16,291 nt of DNA. Source: a bacterium. GTDB taxonomy: Bacteria > Desulfobacterota > UBA8473. The stretch lies in contig WOUX01000007.1 of NCBI GenBank assembly GCA_009773075.1, forward strand, positions 1-16,291, given 5' to 3'. A program made the position numbers and the translations under genes. Every line of letters begins with the position of its first letter. Position 1 is the stretch's first letter. The notes beneath the pieces are model-generated. The model saw nothing but the letters and a program-made list of their open reading frames with translations. It did no database searches and was not told the DNA's origin. This document shows positions 6,699 through 13,966 of this stretch, piece after piece.

Positions 6699-7550
6699 AT
6701 GAAGATAATAAACAGTATCAAAGAGATGCAGAAGTTTTCAGAGGGCTCCCGTTTGAAGGATAAGATAATTGCCCTGGTTCCAACTATGGGCTTTCTCCAC
6801 CAGGGTCATCTCGAACTTATGGAAGAGGGGAAGAAAAGGGCTGATATTTTAATAATCAGTATATTCGTTAATCCTACTCAATTCGGTGTAGGAGAAGACC
6901 TTGAAAAATATCCCAGGGATATGAAGAGAGATAAGGATTTAGCAGAAGGAGTAGGTGTTGATATTATTTTCGCTCCCTCTGCTTCCGAGATGTATCCCAA
7001 AGGCTATCAGACCTATGTCAATGTAGAAGATGTGACCAGGAATCTGTGCGGTGTTTCCAGACCTACCCATTTCAGAGGTGTAACAACGGTAGTCGCAAAG
7101 TTGTTCAATATTGTTAAGCCGCATATCGCCATTTTTGGAGAGAAGGATTTTCAGCAGTTAGTTACCATCAGGCAGATGGTAAAAGACCTGAATTTTGATA
7201 TAGAGATCGTGGGAATTCCTACTGTTCGAGAGAAGGATGGTCTGGCGATGAGCTCTAGAAATGCTTACCTTACCCCGGAAGAGCGTAAAGCTGCACTGAG
7301 TTTGAATCAAGCAATATCTGAGGCGAGGAACTTATTCAAATCAGGTGAAAGAAGATCCGAAAGTATTCTTCGAGAGGTTAAGAAAAGAATTGAATCAGAG
7401 AGTTTAACTGACATCGATTATGTTAAAATATGTGACTCTCAAACATTGGAGTACATTAAAGAAATCGATAGAGATGCAGTGTTGGCAATGGCAGTAAAGG
7501 TTGGCAGGACAAGACTTATTGATAATTGTACTTTTGAAAGAGGAGAATGA
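6699..7550 (+). CDS. panC: Pantothenate synthetase (pantoate-beta-alanine ligase)
   Basis: A 283-residue PanC, which joins pantoate and beta-alanine using ATP via a pantoyl-adenylate. Nucleotidyltransferase motifs are clear: PTMGFLHQGH at residues 28-37 (the HxGH site), FVNPTQFG, FGEKDFQQL, and AMSSRN in place of the usual K/R-M-S-S-R-N; the change of the residue before Met is minor. Length is typical. It lies 113 bases after panB and 28 bases before panD on the same strand. The SD is weak (GAGAG about 13 bases upstream), so coupling to panB is not obvious. No ketopantoate reductase gene (panE) is in the window. Confidence 0.96.
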   Translation: MKIINSIKEMQKFSEGSRLKDKIIALVPTMGFLHQGHLELMEEGKKRADILIISIFVNPTQFGVGEDLEKYPRDMKRDKDLAEGVGVDIIFAPSASEMYPKGYQTYVNVEDVTRNLCGVSRPTHFRGVTTVVAKLFNIVKPHIAIFGEKDFQQLVTIRQMVKDLNFDIEIVGIPTVREKDGLAMSSRNAYLTPEERKAALSLNQAISEARNLFKSGERRSESILREVKKRIESESLTDIDYVKICDSQTLEYIKEIDRDAVLAMAVKVGRTRLIDNCTFERGE

Positions 7551-7578
7551 AAAATCTCGTAAAGGAGGGAGAGGTGAC

Positions 7579-7956
7579 GTGCAGAGAATCATGCTGAAAT
7601 CCAAAATACACAGGACGACGGTTACAGACGCTAATCTGGATTATGAAGGAAGTATTACTATTGATGAACTCCTGATGGAAGATGCAGGCATAATCCCCTA
7701 CGAAGCGGTTCATATCTATAATATCTCCAATGGGGAGAGATTTGAAACATATGCCATTAAAGGGGAGGCTAACTCTGGCACCATTTGCCTCAATGGGGCT
7801 GCTGCCCATAAGGTCAGTGTTGGTGACTTAATAATAATTGCCAATTATGCGAACTACGAGGAGGAGGAGGCAAGAAACCACAAACCTAAACTTATATATG
7901 TTGATCTAAATAATAGGAGGATAGAAAAGAAACCCTCATATATCCAGTCACTTTAA
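7579..7956 (+). CDS. panD: Aspartate 1-decarboxylase precursor
   Basis: A 125-residue PanD (E. coli 126). It makes beta-alanine from aspartate, the second PanC substrate. The proenzyme cuts itself between Gly24 and Ser25 to form a pyruvoyl cofactor; with the GTG start at 7579 the sequence YEGS puts Gly and Ser exactly at 24 and 25. This, the family N-terminus (x-x-R-x-M-L-K-S-K-I-H-R) and AGGAGG at 7563-7568 decide the start; the ATG at 7591 would drop four conserved residues and the TTG/ATG frame further upstream would overlap panC. Other conserved parts: NGERFETYAI, GTICLNGAAAH, VGDLIIIA. Self-processing of animal-type PanM helpers is not seen nearby. Confidence 0.96.
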   Translation: MQRIMLKSKIHRTTVTDANLDYEGSITIDELLMEDAGIIPYEAVHIYNISNGERFETYAIKGEANSGTICLNGAAAHKVSVGDLIIIANYANYEEEEARNHKPKLIYVDLNNRRIEKKPSYIQSL

Positions 7957-7960
7957 ATTT

Positions 7961-8010
7961 TCTCCTTTCATTTCTGGCAGTATTTGGTATTGGATACTAG
8001 AGAAAGGAGA
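7961..8010 (+). other. Stem-loop after panD
   Basis: TCTCCTTTC (7961-7969) and GAAAGGAGA (8002-8010) are perfect inverse complements and enclose a second stem AGTAT/ATACT (7979-7983 with 7994-7998). It begins five bases after the panD stop. No T-run follows, so it may protect the 3' end of the panBCD message or work with Rho rather than act as an intrinsic terminator. Confidence 0.45.
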
Positions 8011-8215
8011 TATCTCACCCATATTGAGCCTTCTGATGGAGGCTGCTTAAATTTGAATTGAATATACTTGACCAGCAATAAAGGGTGTGTTAAAGTTTAT
8101 CTCTCAAAGGGCTATTGCCCAAATCCTTTTTACTTAAGCATTAATAGGTATCTCTTTGTGTTTTACCCATTTTTATTTATTAATTAACGGTGGTATACAT
8201 ACGGGAGATATAAAA

Positions 8216-9007
8216 ATGAAATGTCCTAAATGTGGATTTACCAGTTTTGACTATCTTGATAACTGCAAAAGGTGTGGCAAGGAATTATTCGAGATAAAGA
8301 AAAATCTTAATATTTTATCTGTTGTACCTAGAACCGGGAGTAGAAATCAATTTCAAACTAAATTGAATGCCGGTGTTCCAGAGGTGCAAGAGATGATAGA
8401 TACTATGGATTCTTTCATTCAACCAACTGCAGAGGCTTTGAGAGAAGAACCTATAATAGAGGCGATAGACCATGAGATAGAAGATCAAGAGGAGATGGTA
8501 TTGGATGATTTGCCGGAGATAGGAGTGGAAGACAAAGAAGATGAAAAGAGCCATATGGGTTTTGACCTTGAGGGCATTTCAGAAAAACCATTCTCTATGG
8601 AAGATGGTTTGGAAGAGGAGACCGCGGAGAAGGAAGAAGCAGATGCAGAGATTGTGCTACCAGAGATTAGTGTGGGTGATGAAACCTTAGAGGGACCCTT
8701 AAAACTTGAATTAGAAGACCCCAGTGTTGTTCCAGAGCTTACGTTGGAAGAGGAAGATGCAGGCACAGAAATAGCACTACCTGAGGTTAGTACAGGCGAT
8801 GAGATATTGATAGGGTTAGAGGATGGTGAGTTTGTGGAAGCCGCTCGATCAGAGGAAGATATTGAGCTATCTCCCTTAGAGATTGAATCTCCGACAGAAG
8901 TATTATCTTTTCCAGAACAGCAAGAAGAGGATATTGAAACTATCCACTTAGACCCTACTAATATAGAGGTTATAGAATTTGAGGAAGAAGAACCTTCATC
9001 TAAATGA
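8216..9007 (+). CDS. Zinc-ribbon protein with long acidic tail, unknown function
   Basis: 263 residues. The N-terminus is a compact zinc ribbon, MKCPKCGFTSF followed by NCKRCGKEL, with Cys3, Cys6, Cys17 and Cys20 as likely ligands. The rest is low-complexity and very rich in Glu and Asp, with degenerate repeats built on 'EIVLPEISVGDE' and 'EIALPEVSTGDE'. No membrane segment or signal peptide is seen. ATG 8216 is chosen because it places the first CPxC at residue 3 and has GGGAG about 7 bases upstream; the longer frame from 8156 adds unrelated residues. It sits nine bases ahead of an RDD membrane protein, so the two are probably co-transcribed and may work together at the membrane. Function unknown. 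Confidence 0.8.
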   Translation: MKCPKCGFTSFDYLDNCKRCGKELFEIKKNLNILSVVPRTGSRNQFQTKLNAGVPEVQEMIDTMDSFIQPTAEALREEPIIEAIDHEIEDQEEMVLDDLPEIGVEDKEDEKSHMGFDLEGISEKPFSMEDGLEEETAEKEEADAEIVLPEISVGDETLEGPLKLELEDPSVVPELTLEEEDAGTEIALPEVSTGDEILIGLEDGEFVEAARSEEDIELSPLEIESPTEVLSFPEQQEEDIETIHLDPTNIEVIEFEEEEPSSK

Positions 9008-9016
9008 AGAGTCAAA

Positions 9017-9577
9017 ATGATAGATATGGAATTCAGCACTGTAGAATATCATCCTCCTGAAAACGACCAGCTGATGAGTCCAAAAGAATGCCCGAAGCCC
9101 AGTCTTATTGAGGTAGCTGACCTGAATAAGAGAGCAGGTTTTTGGATAAGGGCACTGGCCTTCTCTATAGACAATATGATACTACATGTTATATATGCGG
9201 TCTTCTTTATTGCAGGTGGTCTGGCTGTATATTTAGCCTCAGATACTCAAGATTGGCTTATGATTTTGGACCGAGCATTAATGCTTACTATACCATATAA
9301 TATAGTTATGCTGGCAATTACAATAGGCTATTTTACATACCTCCATGGTTCTACAGGGCAGACCATAGGTAAAATGGTTTGCCGGCTAAAGGTTATCCAG
9401 GAAAATGGTGAGCCATTAAGCTATGGCAAATCGTTTTTAAGATGGGTTGGGTACTTAGTATCTGCTGTTGTGCTCAATATAGGTTTTCTGTGGGTAGCCT
9501 TCGATAAGAATAAGCAGGGATGGCATGATAAGATAGCAGGAACCTATGTAATAGAGTTGGCAAACGAAAAGACTTGA
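9017..9577 (+). CDS. RDD family membrane protein
   Basis: 186 residues. RDD proteins are small inner-membrane proteins named after conserved Arg and Asp residues; some are linked to ion transport, many have no known role. Visible are the signature AGFWIRALAFSID (about residues 40-52), TGQTIGKMVCRLKVI in the middle, and the usual end GWHDKIAGTYVI. About three membrane segments are apparent: residues 47-75, 90-112 and 139-160. The N-terminal 35 residues are a soluble Pro-rich tail. The gene begins nine bases after the zinc-ribbon gene. The stop codon overlaps the -35 box of the tRNA-Phe promoter. Confidence 0.88.
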   Translation: MIDMEFSTVEYHPPENDQLMSPKECPKPSLIEVADLNKRAGFWIRALAFSIDNMILHVIYAVFFIAGGLAVYLASDTQDWLMILDRALMLTIPYNIVMLAITIGYFTYLHGSTGQTIGKMVCRLKVIQENGEPLSYGKSFLRWVGYLVSAVVLNIGFLWVAFDKNKQGWHDKIAGTYVIELANEKT

Positions 9578-9602
9578 CAAGTTTTTTGTGTTCTAATATA
9601 TA
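9574..9602 (+). promoter_or_regulatory. Promoter of tRNA-Phe
   Basis: TTGACA (9574-9579, perfect -35), 17-base spacer, TATATA (9597-9602). The -35 overlaps the stop codon of the RDD gene. A start near 9609 would give a 5' leader of about 32 bases, normal for a tRNA precursor. Confidence 0.65.
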
Positions 9603-9640
9603 TCATTGAGGGTAAAGAAGACTGTAGAATTTATCATAAT

Positions 9641-9716
<76 letters not shown>

Positions 9717-9724
9717 CGAATATC

Positions 9725-9757
9725 AAGGGTTAGCCGATTGCGGTTAGCCCTTTTTTG
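9725..9757 (+). terminator. Intrinsic terminator of tRNA-Phe
   Basis: GGGTTAGCCG (9727-9736) pairs with CGGTTAGCCC (9741-9750) over ten positions including two G-T wobbles, loop ATTG, followed by TTTTTT 9751-9756. It starts nine bases after the tRNA CCA. The end of the minus-strand reading frame (stop 9730-9732) lies inside this hairpin. Confidence 0.85.
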
Positions 9758-10557
9758 TGCCTGTGTTTTTCTGCCGTGCTTTTACCTAATTTTTGCATTC
9801 TAATAGTATCATACCTGGTTCTTAGTTCACCAATACTTTCATCTAACCTAAGCCCATAAAAATCAGAACCGTATTTTAAAATATCACAAAAAATGTATAT
9901 TCCATAGTTAAGAGCAACAATGACCGATAGCATAGACGTTTGAGGTTGATTCAATGTAATAGGCCCTTCAGGCATGGGCATAAAATCTACTAAATCAGAA
10001 ATATGAGCTGGCTCACAAGCAAGTCGATAAATTCTACTGTAAATTCTCTCTAACCCACTATCCTTAGCTAATTGTTGAATTGTTTTCTCTTTGAAATCTT
10101 CCCATTCAGTTGTTTTATCGTTGGTCAATGAGCCAAGGGGTTCCTTATAGCTTTGGAGGTATTTCTCATGATCTGGATCTTCTGGATTATCTTTAAAAAA
10201 AATGGACAATTTTTTTCTAATTCCTTCTGCTAATACGAGCTTAGCTCTGGTATCATCAGGGTCCTTTATTATCCAATGAAGATAAATAAAACTCTCAATC
10301 AATGTTTTTAAATGGTGGTGTGTTTCTGCTTTTCCCCTCGTCTCCTCAAGCTCCTTTGTCTTCTGATGGTCTTTTCGTAAAGAGTCAACAGACTTTATTA
10401 CCTCATCAGGGTCAGCTTCTATCTTAGCCTTCAGCCAGTACGTTTTGCCATCCCATGTCTCTTTCACTATCTCTGTCCTTACTATCCCCGCTGTCAGGGT
10501 TATAATCTGGTCCTTTGTCAGATTAAAATCCCTTACCTCACTCGCCTGGTAGGTATA
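9730..10557 (-). pseudogene. 5'-broken, apparently chimeric gene next to tRNA-Phe
   Basis: A minus-strand frame open from codon 10555-10557 to the stop at 9730-9732. The longest frame from a usable start (GTG 10465-10467) gives 245 residues, but conserved-looking coding sequence continues upstream of it (EVRDFNLTKDQIITLTAGIV, then RTEIVKETWDGKTYWLKAKI) until an in-frame TAG at 10558-10560, with a second at 10567-10569. There is no ATG or SD there, so the true 5' end seems lost. The first part resembles a periplasmic-type domain I recall from larger Desulfobacterota proteins (WDGKTYWLKAKIEADPDEV, then KELEETR). From about residue 49 of the GTG frame it changes to an alpha-helical region (LIESFIYLHWIIKD, YRLACEPAHIS) resembling the DUF5677 type. 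The last residues are encoded by the tRNA terminator. Confidence 0.55.
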
Positions 10558-10560
10558 CTA

Positions 10561-10814
10561 ATGGAACTATGGCCTGCAAGCTATACTAAGTTAACAATAC
10601 CCGATTTTTGGGTCAAAAAGACTGCTCCACAGAACGGAAAAGGGAATTTTTCAGAGCGGACTAAATAGACTATTTTACCACTATGAAAACAGAATATTTC
10701 TATTTGTGGGTGACAGGATGATTTGTTTTGCCAAACGCTTATTTTGGCTATTGGCATCTCTTTGCTTTTATGCTATTTTGGTAGTTAAAAAAGAGGAAAG
10801 GGGGTTACAATTAA
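10561..10814. other. Intergenic region before the SDR gene
   Basis: About 250 bases without a supported gene. It holds copy 2 of the dispersed repeat (10610-10654) and AT-rich sequence leading to the SD of the SDR gene. No repeat of the tRNA-Phe 3' end was found here by eye. Confidence 0.5.
10610..10654 (+). repeat. Dispersed intergenic repeat, copy 2
   Basis: Aligns with the reverse complement of 1193-1238 at roughly 80 percent identity with one indel, sharing GGGTCAAAAA, CGGAAAAG and TTTTTCAG in the same order and spacing. The two copies lie about 9.4 kb apart in opposite orientation, both between genes. Confidence 0.5.
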
Positions 10815-11573
10815 ATGCTGCAAGAATTTTCATTAGACAATAAGGTAGCAATCGTTACAGGTGGAGGCAAAGGAATAGGGCGGGCTATAGCTTTAGGGTT
10901 GGCAAAGGCTGGGGCAGATGTAGTGGTATGTAGCCGGAATCTTCCTGATCTGGAAGGGGTTTCTGGGGAGATAAAAAAGATGGGGAGAGACTCCCTTGCC
11001 ATAGTGGCAGATGTGACAAAAAAGGAGGATATTGAAAACCTCGTAACAAAAACCAAAGAGAAGTTTGGAAGGATCAATATACTCGTAAACAACGCTGCCA
11101 CCAGTTATTTGAGACCACTGATGGAGCTTCGTGAAGAGGGCTGGGATAAGGTATTCAATACCAATCTCAAGGCTGTCTTTATCTTAAGCAGGGAGGCAGC
11201 CAAGGTAATGAAGGAACAAGGAGGTGGAAGGATTATAAACATAACAACGGTTGGGGCAGAAAAGGCTGAGAACGGCATGGGGGCATACAGTACCAGTAAG
11301 GCAGGGCTTAAGATGCTTACCAAATCTATGGCACTGGAATGGGCACCGTTCAAGATTAATGTAAACGCGGTTGGACCCGGTTTAACAAAAACTGATTTTA
11401 GCAAACCCTTATGGAGTAATCCAGATATAGCAAAGGTAATATCGGGAAGCATCCCACTCGGTCGTATTGCTGAACCTGAAGATATTGTGGGAACTGTAGT
11501 CTTTCTAGCCTCTGACGCCTCCTCATATATTACGGCTCAATCGATTTATGTGAATGGCGGGGCCTGGGCTTAA
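10815..11573 (+). CDS. SDR family NAD(P)-dependent oxidoreductase
   Basis: A 252-residue classical short-chain dehydrogenase/reductase, which oxidises an alcohol or reduces a ketone, often on acyl-CoA or fatty-acid intermediates. Motifs in order: TGGGKGIG at about 15-22 (nucleotide binding), CSRN at 39-42 (Arg after the second strand suggests NADP preference), DVT at 65-67, NNAAT (usual NNAG), YSTSK with the catalytic Tyr and Lys, and PG after strand six. The residue 13 before the Tyr, normally the catalytic Ser, is Thr (NITTV), which some members tolerate. Cytoplasmic. SD-like AAAGGGGG lies about ten bases upstream of the ATG. It stands alone; substrate unknown. It resembles glucose dehydrogenase/FabG-like enzymes. 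Confidence 0.93.
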   Translation: MLQEFSLDNKVAIVTGGGKGIGRAIALGLAKAGADVVVCSRNLPDLEGVSGEIKKMGRDSLAIVADVTKKEDIENLVTKTKEKFGRINILVNNAATSYLRPLMELREEGWDKVFNTNLKAVFILSREAAKVMKEQGGGRIINITTVGAEKAENGMGAYSTSKAGLKMLTKSMALEWAPFKINVNAVGPGLTKTDFSKPLWSNPDIAKVISGSIPLGRIAEPEDIVGTVVFLASDASSYITAQSIYVNGGAWA

Positions 11574-11631
11574 ATAAAAAAGCAGAAAAAGAACTTGTTG
11601 AACTTTCTGGAAACTTAAGAAAAATTGCCCT

Positions 11632-11771
11632 ATGACCGACAGTAAGTTTGATAAACCACCTCCTAAAGAACTGAAAGAACAGCTATATCTGTCAAAAAAA
11701 AATTAGAGGATACGTCCATTGAAGATGAGAAACTGTGTAAGACCTGGGGCACCAGATGGGAGATTGCTTAG
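11632..11771 (+). pseudogene. Possible small gene with frameshift in a run of nine A
   Basis: ATG 11632 opens a frame (MTDSKFDKPPPKELKEQLYLS) that stops after 24 codons at TAG 11704-11706, right behind nine A (11694-11702). With ten A the frame would continue as KKKLEDTSIEDEKLCKTWG and end at TAG 11769-11771, about 46 residues in total. The ATG overlaps the TGA of another short open frame (ending ELSGNLRKIAL), the ATGA arrangement of coupled genes. Both pieces look protein-like but match no family I know. Remnant of a lost gene pair, a programmed slip, or chance are all possible. Confidence 0.25.
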
Positions 11772-11828
11772 ACAACACCTTCCAATAATTTAAGTATTGC
11801 TTAGACAACACCTTCCAATAATTTAAGT
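11763..11828. repeat. Perfect 33-bp tandem duplication at the 3' end of the AOR gene
   Basis: Bases 11763-11795 and 11796-11828 are identical (33 bases each, starting ATTGCTTAGA and ending AATTTAAGT). The second copy contains the final codons and stop of the AOR-family gene (minus strand, KLLEGVV then TAA); the first copy repeats them just downstream. The exact identity implies a recent event. Confidence 0.95.
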
Positions 11829-13687
11829 TCTCTCAATTTTCCCAATGTCTGCAAACCGGTAGAGACATCCCAACCTCTGATATGATAGTATTCATCCTTC
11901 ATCTTATCGAATCCTTTTCTATCTAGCACCATACCCTTTCTGGAAAAGGGTTTGCCGTCTTCTCCGGGAAGCAAGCAGTCTTCATTCAAAAAATCACCCT
12001 TCAGGGGTATGTCGAAATTGAAATCCTCCAGGGTATCGTCTTCCCTCCCTTTATGACCTTCTCTGATAAGGATAGCCCTCTGAAGATTGAATATCCGCTC
12101 TCCAATCCCGTAAAGTCCCTCTTCGTCTATCTCCTTTCCTGTAACGGCCGAGTAAACCTTGCTCTCAAGGGTAGGATCCCCTACATGATCCTCTGTAATC
12201 CCTGTATGCATAATTGGCCAAATAAAATCACAGAGTATCAAACTCTCCTTTGCATACTGGCGATCCTGAATCTTAGCGGCGGCAAGGGCCTTCCCTTCAT
12301 ACGTAGAGAAATCGGCAGCAATCTTACTCCCCCAAAAGCGGTCTGCAATGACTCTGAAAACCTGGGAAGTAATGTAATTATTGTCATGCCCCGCAGCCTG
12401 AGCAGCCCACAGCATCCCCAGAATACTTATTTCGTGGAGTTGTTGTATGGGAAGCCTCGGCTCCATGGCATAGAATAGTGCTGTAGTGATAAACATCCTT
12501 GCCCCATAAACAGGATTATACCCTGTTCTTGTAATATAGTCTTTGATAAGATTCTTTGCGGAGGGTCCCAATGCCCCGGCTGCCCTGTGGGTTCCGTTAG
12601 CAAGGAGATCACCAAACCCGTCTCTTCGAGATATGTCTCTAATAAGCTTCTCAACAAATTCAAGGCTCCCTATCTTGGAAAGGGGAAGGGCTGTCTGTTT
12701 CTCATTTAAGACATTGGCATTATAACACCTACTCAACCACATGATCATAGTTTCGACAGGATGGGTATCGAGGCCGTAATTGTCGCAGAGCTTAGTGGCT
12801 TCAAATGGAACCTCGTTATCCTCTCCGTAATAACGTTGCGCCCGGGTCTGATAAAAGAGGGCAGCCTGGCACATAAACTTACCCTTTCTGCCGCTCTTCC
12901 CGTGGAAAGTACTCCGAATACACTCATGGGTACAGCCGTAACATGAGTCTTTCTTGATCTTATCCGAAGCAAAAACAGTTGGAAGTGACAGCGTCATACC
13001 TCTGGTAAGCTCAGAAACCCTTTTTTTCAGCTCTTTTGCCCTTTCTGGTGAGGCAACATCGACCTTGCCTTTTCCATAGACAGCTATAGCCTTAAGGTTT
13101 TTTGATCCCATTACTGCCCCTAAGCCGCTCCCGCCTGTAGCATCATTGTCTGCCAGGAGTATGGCAAAGGTCACCCTGTTTTCACCAGCCGGGCCTATGG
13201 AAACTATCCTGAAGGAATTACCCAACTCCTTCTTTAAAGCCTCCCTAGTATCTATAGCACCCTTGGTCCAAAAGCAACTTGCATCCCTTATCTCTACAAC
13301 ATCGTTGTTAATGTAGAGATATATGGGTCTATCTGCCTTACCATGAACCACAAGGGCATCGTAACCAGCGAACTTGAGGTACACACCCCAGGAACCACCC
13401 AGGTTGCAATAGGAAAACCGGTTATGCAATGGTGATTTGGCACAAACCTGCCATCTGGCGCCAGCAAATCCAGGAATACCACAAAGGGGGCCTGTTAGAA
13501 AGATCATACGATTTTCAGGATGAAAGGCGTCTGCTTCAGGAGGCACCTCATCCCAATAGATTTTACACCCAATCCCCCTTCCACCTATAAAAAGATCAGC
13601 ATACTCCATAGTTGGTGTCTTATATATTTTCCTTGCTGAAAGATCTATTCTTAGAATGCTGCCTGTATAGCCTTTTAATTTAGACAT
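11801..13687 (-). CDS. Aldehyde:ferredoxin oxidoreductase family protein (tungsten-pterin)
   Basis: 628 residues, the usual size. Family members bind a tungsten bis-pterin and one [4Fe-4S] cluster and couple aldehyde/carboxylate (or, in BamB, aromatic CoA-ester) chemistry to ferredoxin, in the cytoplasm. The N-terminal GYTGSILRIDLS and GGRGIGCKIYW (about 35-45), SGLGAVMGSKNLKAI (187-201), cluster ligands Cys249, Cys252 and Cys256 (CYGCTHEC) plus Cys301 (CDNYGLD), and C-terminal HIRGWDVSTG all fit. ATG 13685-13687 is chosen for its conserved N-terminus and the AAGGAGG nine bases upstream; the frame continues 37 codons further upstream without family resemblance. It diverges from the mutase gene. 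Substrate unknown; a simple aldehyde oxidoreductase and a catabolic subclass are both possible. Confidence 0.93.
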   Translation of the reverse strand: MSKLKGYTGSILRIDLSARKIYKTPTMEYADLFIGGRGIGCKIYWDEVPPEADAFHPENRMIFLTGPLCGIPGFAGARWQVCAKSPLHNRFSYCNLGGSWGVYLKFAGYDALVVHGKADRPIYLYINNDVVEIRDASCFWTKGAIDTREALKKELGNSFRIVSIGPAGENRVTFAILLADNDATGGSGLGAVMGSKNLKAIAVYGKGKVDVASPERAKELKKRVSELTRGMTLSLPTVFASDKIKKDSCYGCTHECIRSTFHGKSGRKGKFMCQAALFYQTRAQRYYGEDNEVPFEATKLCDNYGLDTHPVETMIMWLSRCYNANVLNEKQTALPLSKIGSLEFVEKLIRDISRRDGFGDLLANGTHRAAGALGPSAKNLIKDYITRTGYNPVYGARMFITTALFYAMEPRLPIQQLHEISILGMLWAAQAAGHDNNYITSQVFRVIADRFWGSKIAADFSTYEGKALAAAKIQDRQYAKESLILCDFIWPIMHTGITEDHVGDPTLESKVYSAVTGKEIDEEGLYGIGERIFNLQRAILIREGHKGREDDTLEDFNFDIPLKGDFLNEDCLLPGEDGKPFSRKGMVLDRKGFDKMKDEYYHIRGWDVSTGLQTLGKLRELKLLEGVV

Positions 13688-13966
13688 AATATATAGCCTC
13701 CTTATATGAAGGAAACAAGATACTATCAAAATTTTCGCTGGAGAGAAAGAGAAAGTTTTGAACTCGTTCCAGACCTTTCCCAATTTCCCAAAAAACACCT
13801 ACAATAGAAAATAAATTTAGCTTGACCTTTGCCGCTCTGCTGGGTAATCTAAAGTATCGAAAGGTAGTTGCCCCTCACTGGATACCAGAGGAAGAGCATT
13901 TTTCATGAAAAGCTCCACCTTTTAACTATACTTTTTTAACCTTCAAGTTATAGAAAGGACATTTCG
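13688..13966. promoter_or_regulatory. Divergent control region between AOR and mutase genes
   Basis: About 280 bases separate the two divergent starts. For the mutase, TTGACC (13822-13827), 17 bases, TAATCT (13845-13850) is a possible weak promoter. For the AOR gene no convincing promoter was placed. A short GTATC/GATAC inverted repeat lies near 13854-13888. The XRE-cupin regulator two genes away is a candidate to bind here, without direct evidence. Confidence 0.35.

Noticed and set aside
8485..9039. 184-codon Ser-rich frame antisense to the acidic protein
   Set aside because: Ser-rich frames arise as the complement of Glu/Asp-rich coding sequence; there is no start context or homology.
13690..13725. 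Minus-strand TTGATA, 17 bases, TATAAG as a promoter for the AOR gene
   Set aside because: The -10 overlaps the AAGGAGG ribosome binding site, so the transcript would start after it and lose it.
13688..13798. 37-codon N-terminal extension of the AOR gene
   Set aside because: It does not resemble the family and has a worse start context than ATG 13687 with its AAGGAGG.
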